Shown: piece by piece, positions 7,405 to 17,007 of the stretch
Layout of the letters: the number at the start of each line of letters is the position of its first letter
Numbering within the stretch: position 1 is the stretch's first letter
Origin: Mesorhizobium sp. M3A.F.Ca.ET.080.04.2.1
Lineage (GTDB): Bacteria > Pseudomonadota > Alphaproteobacteria > Rhizobiales > Rhizobiaceae
DNA length: 64,000 nucleotides
Direction: 5' to 3'
Assembly: GCF_003952525.1 (NCBI RefSeq)
Contig: NZ_CP034451.1
Coordinates: 5,060,501-5,124,500, forward strand
The notes under the pieces: generated by a model
Databases searched by the model: none
Told to the model about the DNA's origin: nothing
What the model saw: only the letters and a program-made list of their open reading frames with translations
Made by a program: the position numbers and the translations under genes

Positions 7405-8931
7405 TCAACTGGGCGTTTCAGCTACGGAGCGGAAGAACGCCTCCGGGCTGTCGATTTCCATCAGCCGCCGTTTGTCAATCAGCCAGAAGCGGTTGCCGAC
7501 GGCGCGGATAAAGGAACGGTCGTGAGAGGCGAGCAGACAGCTTGCCTGATGCTTCAGCAATTCTTGTTCCAGCGCTTCCTGGCCGTCGATGTCGAGGTGG
7601 TTGGTCGGCTCGTCGAGCAGGTAGAAGTTTGGGTCGGTGAGCCTGAGCGCCAGCATCATCAGCCGCGCCTTCTGCCCTCCAGATAGCGCGCCGATCTTGC
7701 GCTCCTGCATCTCGACGGCGACTCCGGCGCCGGCAAGAAGCGAACGGGCGCGTTGCTCGCCGACGTCGAAGGTTCGCGAAAGCATTGCCAGCGGCGTGTC
7801 GGCGTCGCCGATGCTCGACAGTGCCTGGTCGCTGTAACCGAGCACCGTCGATGGCGTCACTTTGATGTTCTGCACTGCTCCGGGCTCGACGATGGCGTTG
7901 CGGATCATGGCGATGAAGCGCGATTTGCCGACGCCGTTGCGGCCGAGCAGCACGATGCGGTCGTCCTGGCAGATGTGGCGTTTGCCCGTCCTGAACAACA
8001 GCGTGCCGTCAGGCATTTCTACCGCCGCATCGTCGAGTGTGATAAGCACTTTGGCGTGGGTGCCGCGGTTCGCCAATCTGATCGCGCCGGCCGAGCGCTC
8101 GCGATGTGCCGGGGTGGCTGCATCTTCCAGCTTCTCGGCGCGTTCCTTGAGCTGTTTTGTCTTCACTGTCAGCAGGTCGCTGCCGGAATTGATACCTATG
8201 TTGTTGAGCTTGGCGGCCTGGCGACGCAATTGCCGGGCGATCTTCATGTCGCGCTTGAACCTGCGCGCCGTCGAGGCGTCGAGCTCGTCGAGCGCATGTT
8301 TGGCGCGAGAATAGGGCAGGGGGAACACCGGCGATTGTTCCGGGCGCAGGAACAGTGTGCGCTTGGTGGTGGCGTCGAGGAAGGCGCGATCGTGGCTGGC
8401 GACGATCACCGGCACCTCGCGCGGCAAAGCGTTGAGCCAGCCTTCCAGCTGACTGATCCTGGCAAGGTCGAGATGATTGGTCGGCTCGTCGAGCAAGAGC
8501 ACGTCCGGATCGGTGACCCAGGCGCGGGCGATCAGCGCCAGCCGCTGCCAACCGCCGCTCAAGGCCCGCATCGGCCGGCCGCGCATTTCCTCGGGCACGC
8601 CGAGTGAATCCAGCACCACGTCGACGCGCCAGAGTTCGCTGTCGGGCTGCTCCGGCGGCAAGGCACCGGCGACGACCTGATGGAAGCTGCGGTCGAACAG
8701 CGCGCCGGGCACGGACTGCTCAACGCGGCCGACGCGCAGGCCTCTCGACCTGGTGATGTCGCCGGCGGTGGCTTCGACCTCGCCGGCCAGACATTTCAGC
8801 AGGGTGGTCTTGCCACGGCCATTGGCGGCGACGATGCCGAGCCGGTCGCCGGAGCCGATGGTGAGGTCGAGGTTGGAAAAGAGCGGCGCACTCATAGTGA
8901 CGCCGAGCGATCTAAGGCTGATCAGGGCCAT
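7405..8931 (-). CDS. ABC-F family ATP-binding protein
   Basis: A 508-aa soluble protein with two ABC ATPase domains and no membrane segments, the ABC-F layout. Domain 1 has Walker A NGRGKTTLL, signature LSGGWQRL and Walker B with LLLDEPTNHLD. Domain 2 has Walker A GRNGVGKS, signature LSGGQKARL and a second LLDEPTNHLD. The linker (about residues 190-270) is basic and helical, as in the interdomain arm that enters the ribosomal E site. Family members rescue stalled ribosomes or protect them from antibiotics. Walker A of domain 1 has Ala instead of the first Gly. The gene is preceded by a 200-nt leader with a 21-codon upstream frame and competing stems (9070-9135 and 8932-9200), suggesting translation-dependent control. 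Confidence 0.92.
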   Translation of the reverse strand: MALISLRSLGVTMSAPLFSNLDLTIGSGDRLGIVAANGRGKTTLLKCLAGEVEATAGDITRSRGLRVGRVEQSVPGALFDRSFHQVVAGALPPEQPDSELWRVDVVLDSLGVPEEMRGRPMRALSGGWQRLALIARAWVTDPDVLLLDEPTNHLDLARISQLEGWLNALPREVPVIVASHDRAFLDATTKRTLFLRPEQSPVFPLPYSRAKHALDELDASTARRFKRDMKIARQLRRQAAKLNNIGINSGSDLLTVKTKQLKERAEKLEDAATPAHRERSAGAIRLANRGTHAKVLITLDDAAVEMPDGTLLFRTGKRHICQDDRIVLLGRNGVGKSRFIAMIRNAIVEPGAVQNIKVTPSTVLGYSDQALSSIGDADTPLAMLSRTFDVGEQRARSLLAGAGVAVEMQERKIGALSGGQKARLMMLALRLTDPNFYLLDEPTNHLDIDGQEALEQELLKHQASCLLASHDRSFIRAVGNRFWLIDKRRLMEIDSPEAFFRSVAETPS

Positions 8932-9200
8932 GTCGATTTCTCTGGTCTGCCCGGAGAAACTCCGGTTGATGCACTTTGACGGTGTGCCGGCAGGCCATCA
9001 GGCCAAACTCGGCGGCACCACGAAGGGCAGACCAAAAATCGAAGCGGGGAAAATCCCGGACCGTCCTGGTCAGCCCTGCAAGCAAGCTCGCAGGGCACAG
9101 ACAGGGCCGCGCTGACGGTGGTGATCGATAGACACGCAGCCCTCCTTTCCAGACGTTCGAGTTAGGAGGTTGGGTATACCGGGAAGGGGCGAATGGCAAG
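8932..9200 (-). promoter_or_regulatory. Structured leader of the ABC-F gene (attenuation-like)
   Basis: Three arms are visible on the minus strand. Arm 1 GGGCTGACC (9068-9076) overlaps the uORF stop. Arm 2 is GGTCTGCCC (9025-9033). Arm 3 GGGCAGACC (8944-8952) lies 12 nt before the ABC-F start codon. Arm 2 pairs perfectly with arm 3 and, with one mismatch, with arm 1, so the two folds exclude each other. A possible promoter is TTGCCA (9194-9199) with TATACC (9173-9178), spaced 15 nt. The mechanism is inference. Confidence 0.5.
9070..9135 (-). CDS. Leader peptide (uORF) of the ABC-F gene, 21 aa
   Basis: A GTG-initiated frame of 21 codons, VSIDHHRQRGPVCALRACLQ then G and stop, on the same strand as the ABC-F gene and 139 nt upstream of its start. 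It has an excellent Shine-Dalgarno (AGGAGGG, 4 nt from the GTG). The peptide carries HH, RQRG, a Pro and two Cys. The last codons lie in a hairpin (GCCCTGC with GCAGGGC), and the stop codon lies in arm 1 of the competing leader structure. Short peptides of this kind precede many antibiotic-responsive ABC-F genes. I do not recognise this sequence and cannot tell what would stall the ribosome. Confidence 0.5.
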   Translation of the reverse strand: MSIDHHRQRGPVCALRACLQG

Positions 9201-9262
9201 GGCCATGTCGGCCGGGAACTGGCCGGGTCATAGCTCCCCAAGGAGAGAAGGTGAAGACGCTG

Positions 9263-12200
9263 TCAGTGCCCTGGGCGCCCCGTCTTGCCGGGCCGGCGTT
9301 TCTGTCGACGCTCGTCGGCCGGATCCTCGTGAGAGCCGATGCCGACGCGCTGACGGACAATTGGTTTGTCGTCGCGTTCTTTCGCGCCTCCCTCTGTCCT
9401 GCCCGTCCTTCGCTGCGGCTGCGCTGCAGCTCCGGAAGGTGAACCGGACATCTTCCCGATTTGGGGGGAAATCGGCTGGGGATTCGCCGGGACCTTTCCC
9501 TCGACGGGCTTTTCCGTGCGGCGCACGGTCATCTCGTCGAGTGAGTTCTTCTTGAACAGCGATTTGCTGGGGTCACCGGGAATGCCGAAGTCGGAGCCGT
9601 GCGCCTCGGCGGCCGACTGCTTCTTGAACAACGAGCGCGACACCGCGCCCGCCGGCGTCGGCATGTCGGTGCCAGGCCCCATGTCGTCGATCGAGGGCTT
9701 GGCGAAGAGCGGCTTCTTCACCGGCATTGCGCCATCGGCGCCCATCTCGTCGAGATGCGGCTTGCGAAACATGTTGGGCCGGGCAGCCTTCGCCGCCTCT
9801 TCGGCGGCGCGTGCTTCGTCGAGCCTGCGGAAACGCTCCTGTTCTTCGGCCGTACGGTGTTTGGCAACGCCCTTGTTGTGCTTGCCCTTCTCACGGCCCG
9901 AGGCGGGACTTTGGCCCTCCACCTCGCGCGCCAGCGGGTCGTCGGAGATGGCAAGTTCCATCTCGCGAAGCCGCTTGATCTCGTCGCGGATGCGGGCCGC
10001 CTTCTCGAAGTCGAGATTGGCGGCGGCATCACGCATTTGCTTGTCGAGCGCCTCGAGATGGGTCTTGAGGTTGTTGCCGACCATCGCGCCGGCATCGTCG
10101 GTGAACTGCGAGATGTCCGCGCGCACATGGTCCTTCTCGTAGACCGAGTCGAGGATGTCGGCGATGCGCGACTTGACCGATTCCGGCGTGATGCCGTTGG
10201 CGGCGTTCCACTCCATCTGCTTCTCGCGGCGACGGTTGGTCTCCGCCATCGCGCGCTCCATCGAGCCGGTGATCTGGTCGGCGTAAAGGATGACCTTGCC
10301 ATCGACGTTGCGGGCGGCGCGGCCGATGGTCTGGATCAGCGAGGTTTCCGAGCGCAGGAACCCTTCCTTGTCGGCGTCGAGGATGGCGACGAAGCCGCAT
10401 TCGGGGATGTCTAGGCCTTCGCGCAAAAGGTTGATGCCGACCAGCACGTCGAAGGCGCCGAGGCGCAGGTCGCGCAGGATCTCGATACGCTCCAGCGTGT
10501 CGATGTCCGAGTGCATGTAGCGGACGCGGATGCCGTTCTCATGCAGATATTCGGTAAGGTCCTCGGCCATGCGCTTGGTGAGGACCGTGACCAGCGTGCG
10601 ATAACCCTGCCCGGTGGTGTCGCGGATTTCGCCGACGACATCGTCGACCTGGGTCTTGGCCGGACGCACCTCGACCGGCGGGTCGATCAGTCCAGTCGGG
10701 CGGATGACCTGCTCGGCGAAGACGCCGCCGGACTGGTCGAGCTCCCAGCCGCCGGGCGTCGCCGAGACCGCGACCGAGAGCGGGCGCATGGCGTCCCATT
10801 CCTCGAAGCGCAGCGGGCGATTGTCCATGCAGGAGGGCAGCCGGAAGCCGTACTCGGCCAGCGTCGCCTTGCGGCGAAAGTCGCCGCGATACATGCCGCC
10901 GATCTGCGGCACGGTGACGTGACTTTCGTCGATGAAGATCAGTGCGTTGTCCGGCACATATTCGAACAATGTCGGCGGCGGCTCGCCCGGCTGGCGGCCG
11001 GTGAGATAGCGCGAATAGTTCTCGATGCCGGCGCAGGAACCGGTCGCTTCCAACATTTCGAGGTCGAAGCGCGTGCGCTGCTCCAACCGCTGCGCTTCCA
11101 ATAGACGCCCTGCCTTTTCAAGCTCTTGCAGGCGATGTTGCAGTTCCTGCTTGATCGACTTGATAGCCTGATTCAAGGTCGGGCGCGGCGTCACATAGTG
11201 CGAGTTGGCGTAGATCTTGACGCTCTTCAGCTCACCGGTCTTCTGGCCGGTCAGCGGATCGAACTCGGTGATCGCCTCGATCTCGTCGCCGAACATCGAG
11301 ATGCGCCAGGCGCGGTCCTCGAGGTGGGCTGGAAAAATCTCGATCGTGTCGCCGCGCACGCGGAAGGAGCCGCGCACGAAGTTAATGTCCTGTCGCTTGT
11401 ATTGCTGGGCGACAAGGTCGGCGAGCAGGGCGCGCTGGTCGAGCCTGTCACCGATCTGCATCTGGAAGGTCATCGCCGTATAGGTCTCGACCGAGCCGAT
11501 ACCGTAAATGCAGGAGACCGAGGCGACGATGATGACGTCGTCGCGTTCCAGCAGCGAGCGCGTCGCCGAGTGGCGCATGCGGTCGATCTGCTCGTTGATC
11601 GAAGATTCCTTCTCGATGTAGGTGTCGGTGCGCGGAACGTAGGCCTCCGGCTGGTAGTAGTCGTAATAGGAGACGAAATACTCGACCGCGTTCTCGGGAA
11701 AGAACTTCTTGAACTCGGCGTAGAGCTGCGCGGCCAGTGTCTTGTTGGGCGCCAGGATCAGCGCGGGGCGCTGCGTCTCCTCGATCACCTTGGCCATGGT
11801 GAACGTCTTGCCGGAGCCGGTGACGCCGAGCAGCACCTGGGTGCGGTCGTTCTGGTCGACGCCCTCGACAAGGTCCTTGATCGCGGTCGGCTGGTCGCCG
11901 GCCGGCTCGAAGTCCGAAACCATCTTGATGGCGATGCCGCCCTCGGACTTTTCCGGCCGGGCCGGCCGGTGCGGCGTCCAGAGCTGGCCGTCCTTGTGCA
12001 GCGGGTTGCCGGATTCGATCAGCGCCGAAAGGGCGGCGACCGTGGCGGTGACGCCGCTGGACGAAACCTGCTCGGCGTCCTCCAGGCTGATATCGAGCCC
12101 GGCGACCGGGTTGAGGCCGGCGGCCGCGCGTTCCTTCGCGGAGGCGGCGCCGCCCATCGAAGTGCCGCGCGCGGTGCGCCCGGGGGCAGCGGAGCGTTCG

Positions 12201-12445
12201 GGGATCTTCTTGGGCGTTTTCGCCTTCGGCTGTTTTTCCGCCTCGCGCTCGATCTGCCCGGCCCAATCGGCGATCGAGCCGGTCAGCGGCGCGCCCGCGA
12301 ACTCGGCCTGAGGTGCTTCGGAAAAGCCGCCACGTTCCAACGGTTCGGCGGCGTCGAGGAATTCGGTCAGTGGGCTGCGCCGCTTCGGCGTGCCATGATC
12401 GTCCGGCGCCTGGGACGGCGTTTTCTTGTCGGGGAGTTTGGCCAT
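9263..12445 (-). CDS. uvrB: Excinuclease ABC subunit B, extended form
   Basis: UvrB damage-verification helicase of nucleotide excision repair; it takes DNA from UvrA and recruits UvrC. Walker A GVTGSGKT lies at about residues 207-214, against about 39-46 in E. coli, so there is a 168-residue N-terminal extension. The beta-hairpin block [20 protein letters not shown], the DESH box and helicase motifs are intact, and the UVR domain ([20 protein letters not shown]) follows. After it comes an unusual 228-residue basic tail with four degenerate copies of an LFxKxSLDEM unit. Start: the ATG at 12443-12445 (MAKLPDKK) is preferred over a Met 18 codons upstream. I saw no clear rhizobial SOS box (GTTC-N7-GTTC) upstream. 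Confidence 0.93.
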   Translation of the reverse strand: MAKLPDKKTPSQAPDDHGTPKRRSPLTEFLDAAEPLERGGFSEAPQAEFAGAPLTGSIADWAGQIEREAEKQPKAKTPKKIPERSAAPGRTARGTSMGGAASAKERAAAGLNPVAGLDISLEDAEQVSSSGVTATVAALSALIESGNPLHKDGQLWTPHRPARPEKSEGGIAIKMVSDFEPAGDQPTAIKDLVEGVDQNDRTQVLLGVTGSGKTFTMAKVIEETQRPALILAPNKTLAAQLYAEFKKFFPENAVEYFVSYYDYYQPEAYVPRTDTYIEKESSINEQIDRMRHSATRSLLERDDVIIVASVSCIYGIGSVETYTAMTFQMQIGDRLDQRALLADLVAQQYKRQDINFVRGSFRVRGDTIEIFPAHLEDRAWRISMFGDEIEAITEFDPLTGQKTGELKSVKIYANSHYVTPRPTLNQAIKSIKQELQHRLQELEKAGRLLEAQRLEQRTRFDLEMLEATGSCAGIENYSRYLTGRQPGEPPPTLFEYVPDNALIFIDESHVTVPQIGGMYRGDFRRKATLAEYGFRLPSCMDNRPLRFEEWDAMRPLSVAVSATPGGWELDQSGGVFAEQVIRPTGLIDPPVEVRPAKTQVDDVVGEIRDTTGQGYRTLVTVLTKRMAEDLTEYLHENGIRVRYMHSDIDTLERIEILRDLRLGAFDVLVGINLLREGLDIPECGFVAILDADKEGFLRSETSLIQTIGRAARNVDGKVILYADQITGSMERAMAETNRRREKQMEWNAANGITPESVKSRIADILDSVYEKDHVRADISQFTDDAGAMVGNNLKTHLEALDKQMRDAAANLDFEKAARIRDEIKRLREMELAISDDPLAREVEGQSPASGREKGKHNKGVAKHRTAEEQERFRRLDEARAAEEAAKAARPNMFRKPHLDEMGADGAMPVKKPLFAKPSIDDMGPGTDMPTPAGAVSRSLFKKQSAAEAHGSDFGIPGDPSKSLFKKNSLDEMTVRRTEKPVEGKVPANPQPISPQIGKMSGSPSGAAAQPQRRTGRTEGGAKERDDKPIVRQRVGIGSHEDPADERRQKRRPGKTGRPGH

Positions 12446-12563
12446 GGGCGGAATATGGGAGGACTCGCCCGAAATGGAAAGAGCGGAGTGGTGAGGCAAG
12501 CTACCGGCACCGACGCTGCTGACAGAGGGCTGTCAGGAGTGGTGTCGAGCAGCTACGCCACCT

Positions 12564-13817
12564 TCAATTGAACCACAGCGCGAAAGTCAGGAAGCCGGCG
12601 CCGCCGAACTCATGCTGTATCTGATCGAAGTCGTCGCTGGTGAGGATCTTGCCGCTCTCGAGATAAGGCGCGATGGCTGGGCCGGTGATCGACAGAACGA
12701 GGTCGAAGGGTTTCGGCTCGTCGAAGAACCGCTTCATGTTGATGCCTTTGCCGGCGATGCGGAAATGCGGCAGCAGCACGCGACCTTCCAGAAGGTCCTC
12801 GGCCAAAGTTAAAGTGGCGAGCCATGCCTGCAACTGCTCCTCGCCGACCTCGAGGCCGGTGAGAGGATTGAGGCCCTTCTGCTGCGGACCCGGCAGCCAT
12901 TCGCGGTCATTGTCCGTTTCAGCGCGGATGGCTTTCCAGTCCTCGCGCGAAAGCCGGATCATCTCCAGGAGATGGCGACGCGCTGCTTGCCGACGCTCCG
13001 GCTCGATCACCGGCCAGTTGACGAGATGCACCAGCGAGATGAAGTCAGCGAAGCGCCATTCCGACGAGAAGATGTTGCCGCTCATGCCACCGTCCAGCGG
13101 CACGAGCGAATCCTGCAGCGGCAGTCGCGCGCGCGGGAAGAGCATGTGGAAGGAGCCGTCGAAGGCATTGCGGAAGTCATGCGCCAACCAAAAATCGGCC
13201 TGGGCCATCAGGAACTCGGCGTAGCCCTGAAGCCAGTAGCCGTCGGCGCGGTCGAACCGGAAAGTGAGTGAAGGGACGGCAGAATCCGGTGTGCCGCCGC
13301 GCGACAGGGCAGCCATGATCGCTGCGGCACTCTCATCCGGTGCGATGTTGCCGTCCTCGTCGAGATCGATGCCGACGCGCGTGAGGTCGACCACCATGCC
13401 TATGTCGGCATCGCCGGGCACGGAGCCGAGCGTAGCGGCGGATTTCTCCAGCCGGTCGCGGAAGGCAGCCAGGATGGCGCGGAATTGTTCATAAGTCAGC
13501 GGCTGCGGGTTGGGATTGTCCGGCACCGGAAGCCGCATCAGCGGCAGCATGAAGGACTGCGGGCTCTCGAAACCGTGGCGGTGAAGGCCACTCGCCAGGA
13601 TTTCCAGGGCGGTGAAGAATTCGCCGGCGCCGGCGGCATAGGCCGATGCCGGACTGCCAGGAGCTGCAGCCTCCAGCGCGGAAAGAGCGGAGTTCCGCTC
13701 GGAAACGGTCTTCGCCTCGAACAGTGTTTTGGCGGCCCCCGGCATTTCCGCAGCGACCGAGGAGATCGGCAAGGAAAAAAACAAGGCGACAACCACCAGG
13801 CCGACCGTGCGCGTCAT
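12564..13817 (-). CDS. Exported protein of unknown function
   Basis: A protein of about 417 aa with a signal peptide (GLVVVALFFSLPISSVAA) and no other membrane segment, so probably periplasmic. One EF-hand-like loop, DLDEDGNIAPDE, is visible near residue 150; it has the D-x-D-x-D/N-G spacing and could bind Ca2+. The rest is helical and Trp/Phe-rich (NIFSSEWRFADF, REDWKAIRAETDNDREWLPG). I do not recognise the family. ATGs at 13823 and 13817 are both possible; GGAG lies 7 nt before the second, so I chose 13817. It is divergent from the CapA-like gene. Confidence 0.75.
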   Translation of the reverse strand: MTRTVGLVVVALFFSLPISSVAAEMPGAAKTLFEAKTVSERNSALSALEAAAPGSPASAYAAGAGEFFTALEILASGLHRHGFESPQSFMLPLMRLPVPDNPNPQPLTYEQFRAILAAFRDRLEKSAATLGSVPGDADIGMVVDLTRVGIDLDEDGNIAPDESAAAIMAALSRGGTPDSAVPSLTFRFDRADGYWLQGYAEFLMAQADFWLAHDFRNAFDGSFHMLFPRARLPLQDSLVPLDGGMSGNIFSSEWRFADFISLVHLVNWPVIEPERRQAARRHLLEMIRLSREDWKAIRAETDNDREWLPGPQQKGLNPLTGLEVGEEQLQAWLATLTLAEDLLEGRVLLPHFRIAGKGINMKRFFDEPKPFDLVLSITGPAIAPYLESGKILTSDDFDQIQHEFGGAGFLTFALWFN

Positions 13818-13976
13818 CGTCATTCTCCATTCACAACGCAGCCAACATACACCTGTTTGGCCGTTGATGCCTGTCGGGAGGTGGATCTGCGCCTGGTGTT
13901 AACCGAACGCCTGCCCGTGGGACCGCTTCAACCGCTCGGAGGAACCGTCTACACAAGGCAAACGAATGGGCATCGC

Positions 13977-15026
13977 GTGTCGAACTATCCGCTTTCCTAC
14001 AAGCTGTCCTGGCTGCCGCGTTTCCTGAAGCCGTCGCTTGGCGGCGACAGGCATGGGTTCGCAGTCTCGTCCGCAATGCTGATCGATCCGCCGCCAGTGC
14101 AAAGGGTAAGGCTTGCTTTCATTGGCGACATTTCGGCGGTGGCCAACAGCGGCACGCCGGAATTCGATCCGATGATCTCGGCGCTGCTCGCTTCAGCAGA
14201 TCTGGTTATCGGCAATTGCGAGAGCCCGATCGTCGAGCGGCCACGAGCGGTCCTGGGCACCAGGCTCGGAGCCCGCCACGCAATGACCGAACGCTTCCTG
14301 GCTGATGCGGTTGCGGCTGCTGGGATCGCCCGTGACAAGCTGGTCTTGTCGCTCGCCAACAACCACGCGCTCGACCAGGGAGTCGTCGGCTTCGAAGAGA
14401 CGGTTGCGGCGCTCGACAGGCTGGGCATCCGCACCATCGGCACCGTCGCGGGCGGACAAGTCCAGCGCCTCGCGGCTGGGCCGCTGTCGATCGGCTTCGC
14501 GGCCTTCACGCTCTGGCGCAATGCCGGGGAAGAGGCATTCCAGGGTCGAGTTTCGATGGCGAGCGACCCGGCTGAATGGCCGCGCGAAGCGCTCGCGGAA
14601 CTCGACCTTGTGTGTGCGGTGCCGCACTGGGGCTGGGAGTTCCGTCACTTTCCCCGGCTAGGCGAGCGGGAACTGGCTAGACGGCTGGCGGGGCATGGCG
14701 TCGGCCTGATCGCCGGTCATCACGCCCATGTCGTGCAGCCGATCGAACGGATCGGCCGCAGTCTGGTGGCCTACGGCCTGGGCGATTTCCTCGGCACCGC
14801 CTTTGCCAGGCAGCCATGGCCGGGTCGCATCGGCTCGATCCTGGTCGTCGACATCAGCGCCGATGCCGGAACGCGCGGTGCAATCGCCGCCTACCGCATG
14901 CATTTCTTCATGCGTCTCCGCGCCGGCGACGATGAAAGGCTGGTTGCGCTGGAAGGGCTGAAGGGGGACTTGAAACGCAAAGCCGAAACGCGCCTTGGCG
15001 TGATCTTTCCAGGCCCGCGGTCTTGA
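13977..15026 (+). CDS. CapA family metallophosphatase-like protein
   Basis: About 349 aa, resembling the CapA/PgsA domain (metallophosphatase fold) linked to poly-gamma-glutamate and capsule synthesis. Motifs in order are FIGDIS near residue 46, GNCESPI near residue 80, SLANNHALDQG near residue 123 and GLIAGHHAHVVQPIE near residue 244. These Asp, Asn and His positions form the di-metal site of the family. No signal peptide is evident from the GTG at 13977, and that start is uncertain: the frame is open further upstream but there it lies antisense to the divergent gene. The substrate is unknown; no capsule or polyglutamate genes lie nearby. Confidence 0.78.
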   Translation: MSNYPLSYKLSWLPRFLKPSLGGDRHGFAVSSAMLIDPPPVQRVRLAFIGDISAVANSGTPEFDPMISALLASADLVIGNCESPIVERPRAVLGTRLGARHAMTERFLADAVAAAGIARDKLVLSLANNHALDQGVVGFEETVAALDRLGIRTIGTVAGGQVQRLAAGPLSIGFAAFTLWRNAGEEAFQGRVSMASDPAEWPREALAELDLVCAVPHWGWEFRHFPRLGERELARRLAGHGVGLIAGHHAHVVQPIERIGRSLVAYGLGDFLGTAFARQPWPGRIGSILVVDISADAGTRGAIAAYRMHFFMRLRAGDDERLVALEGLKGDLKRKAETRLGVIFPGPRS

Positions 15027-15107
15027 ATGCAGATCCGCCAGGCATGGCGATTTTCGCGTGAAAAGCCGCTATGATGGCCGTTGTCCGGCAGCGGTTGGGG
15101 GGAAGCC

Positions 15108-16079
15108 ATGGAAGCAGCGGATTTCATGCCGAGCGAGGCGGTCATCGCCGGCATCAGGCGCGACATCGAGGCCTATGAGGCGAAGCGGGCCACGGCCTAC
15201 CGGCAGGTCCGCTGGCGGGTGCCGCTGTTCCTCGGCCTGCTCGTCCTCTTTATCGGCGTTGTCGCCTGGCTTTTCAGCAAGCTAGCCGATCCCAACGAGC
15301 GATGGTTCTCGACTCCGCATGTTTTTCTCTATTTCGGCGGGTTCGTAGCGGCGATGCTGCTCTATTTCCAGGCGATGAAGCCGGCAACGCGGCTGCAGCA
15401 GTCCTTCCGCGACACGCTCCTGCCGATGATCTTCGGCTTCGTGCGGGAGGTGCGCTACCAGCACGGTGCGCGGCCGAACTCCTTCGACAGGCTGCCGCGC
15501 GAGACGGTCGGCGCCTTCAACCGGCAGAGCTTCGACGACACTATATCGGGGCGCTACGAAAATTTTCCGTTTGAGCTTTTCGAGGCAAGGCTGTCGGAAG
15601 GATCCGGCAAGAGCGAAAGGACGGTCTTCAAGGGCGTTGTCGTCGCCTTCGAAACCATCGAGCCATTCCCGGGCATGCTGGTGGCGGCGCGCAAGGCCAA
15701 CAGGGTGGTCGGTTTCTTCCGCGGCATATTCTCGAACAGACTGCAGGAATTGACCTGCGGCGTGCCTGAACTCGACGATGTCTACGAGTTCCGCACCGAC
15801 AATGTCGAAGCGGCACGGCCTCTGGTCACAGGGCGACTGGCGCAGGCCCTGACCTGGCTTGTCGAGACCTCGCCGCAGGATCAGGCGAGAGTGGCGCTGA
15901 ACGGCAGCGACGGCTTCCTGTTGATGCCGCGAGCCAAGAACTTTTTCGAACTGCCGGATATTTCGATGCCGATCGACTACAACACGCATGTCGCGCCGAT
16001 GATTGCCGACCTCGGCACGATGCTGGCGACGGCAGCGCTGGTGCGCAAGATCGGAGCGCGGGACGAGCAGATCGGATAA
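15108..16079 (+). CDS. DUF3137 domain membrane protein
   Basis: A 323-aa protein with two N-terminal transmembrane helices (about residues 42-64 and 74-91, VPLFLGLLVLFIGVVAWLF and FLYFGGFVAAMLLYFQAM) and then a large cytoplasmic domain. The domain reads ...FENFPFELFEARL..., ...FKGVVVAFET... and ends ...LPDISMPIDYNTHVAP..., matching DUF3137. GGGGGGAA just before the ATG at 15108 decides the start. Function is unknown. It sits 80 nt after the CapA-like gene on the same strand and could be co-transcribed. Confidence 0.82.
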   Translation: MEAADFMPSEAVIAGIRRDIEAYEAKRATAYRQVRWRVPLFLGLLVLFIGVVAWLFSKLADPNERWFSTPHVFLYFGGFVAAMLLYFQAMKPATRLQQSFRDTLLPMIFGFVREVRYQHGARPNSFDRLPRETVGAFNRQSFDDTISGRYENFPFELFEARLSEGSGKSERTVFKGVVVAFETIEPFPGMLVAARKANRVVGFFRGIFSNRLQELTCGVPELDDVYEFRTDNVEAARPLVTGRLAQALTWLVETSPQDQARVALNGSDGFLLMPRAKNFFELPDISMPIDYNTHVAPMIADLGTMLATAALVRKIGARDEQIG

Positions 16080-16088
16080 AGCGCCAGT

Positions 16089-16583
16089 TCAGCAGTCGAA
16101 GCCGAATTTGCTGCGCATATAGTCCGCCTCGTCTTCCGACATCCTCTTGAGCATCACGCAGACGGTGAAGCTGCCGACCTGGTGGCCCGCCTTTGTGTAT
16201 CCCCAGTCGGAGATGTCATTCCTGGTGAATTCAATGATCTGGCCGAGCACCACGGTGTGGACCTCGGCGGGCTGGTTCGACAAGATTCCGACGAAGCCGG
16301 TTTCGGTGCGGCGGAAGGGCACGACCCAGAAATGTTCGGTGACGTTGCCGTCCTTGATCTTGACCTTCAGCTTGAAGCGCGAGGTGCCCGGCGGCGGCGC
16401 GTCGGCGAGGGCCAGGAACTCGTCCAGGCTGGCAAGCGCCTTTTGCGTGGCCGCCGCCATTTCCGGATCGCCGGGGGCAAAGATTGTGACGTGATCGTCA
16501 CTCGCATCGGTGGCCTGCGCCCCGGCCGGCTGCGAGGCAAACACCCACAGCAGGCACAGTACGGCACGAACGGCAAATCTCAT
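16089..16583 (-). CDS. Exported DUF2314-like protein
   Basis: A 164-aa protein with a cleavable signal peptide (FAVRAVLCLLWVFASQPAGAQA). The mature part carries FKLKVKIKDGNVTEHFWVVP, an E-H-F-W block, and later GQIIEFTRNDISDWGYTKAG, which matches DUF2314 proteins. The C-terminus ends FGFDC. The role is unknown, and the domain also occurs alone in cytoplasmic proteins. GAGGGGGAC about 7 nt before the ATG at 16583 fixes the start over an upstream in-frame Met. It converges with the DUF3137 gene with a 9-nt gap and no obvious terminator. Confidence 0.8.
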   Translation of the reverse strand: MRFAVRAVLCLLWVFASQPAGAQATDASDDHVTIFAPGDPEMAAATQKALASLDEFLALADAPPPGTSRFKLKVKIKDGNVTEHFWVVPFRRTETGFVGILSNQPAEVHTVVLGQIIEFTRNDISDWGYTKAGHQVGSFTVCVMLKRMSEDEADYMRSKFGFDC

Positions 16584-16635
16584 GAAACGGTCCCCCTCCC
16601 GGATGCGCGGATCATCCAGCATCGAGCCGGAATTT

Positions 16636-16893
16636 TCAACCGAAGCGAAGCTTCATGCCAATGATGGCGATCACGAACAGGAAGGTGATGCCGTTGGCCA
16701 GAATGACCGGCCACGACGCAATCATCACGCCGTATAGCGTCCACAGGAAGACGCCGGTGGCGATGGAGCCGGTGGCAAAGAGCGAAATGTCGCCCGCCCG
16801 CCGCTCGCGTGCGACCTTGGCGACCTGCGGAATCCAGCCAAGCGTGGTGATGAGCGCGGCCAGCGCACCGATGAATTCAATTGCGGGATGCAA
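16636..16893 (-). CDS. SemiSWEET-type sugar transporter (PQ-loop)
   Basis: An 85-aa protein with three transmembrane helices. The PQ-loop motif GWIPQVAKVARERRAGDISL lies at about residues 19-38, and later helices contain TGVFLWTLYGVMIASWPVI and ANGITFLFVIAIIGMKLRF. This is the single-bundle SemiSWEET type, which dimerises to form a facilitative sugar channel in the inner membrane. The substrate cannot be told from sequence. It is 52 nt upstream of the DUF2314-like gene on the same strand. Confidence 0.88.
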   Translation of the reverse strand: MHPAIEFIGALAALITTLGWIPQVAKVARERRAGDISLFATGSIATGVFLWTLYGVMIASWPVILANGITFLFVIAIIGMKLRFG

Positions 16894-17007
16894 AGCGGGA
16901 AACTTTCGATAAGCACGATTGTGCTGCGCAGCATATGCCAGAGCGGGCGAGTCCTGGAAAGGACTTCGTTCGGCTGGACCAACGAAGGGTTCGTTGGTTC
17001 TAGGCGC

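Noticed and set aside
12446..12563. Possible LexA (SOS) box upstream of uvrB
   Set aside because: I found no GTTC-N7-GTTC or GAAC-N7-GAAC match; a partial GAAC near 12569 has wrong spacing.
11126..12571. A 481-codon plus-strand frame
   Set aside because: Shadow of uvrB; composition (Arg, Gly, Asp, Leu) is typical of antisense frames.
13485..13976. Upstream extension of the CapA-like frame
   Set aside because: It runs antisense through the divergent exported-protein gene; conserved sequence begins only near 13980-14100.
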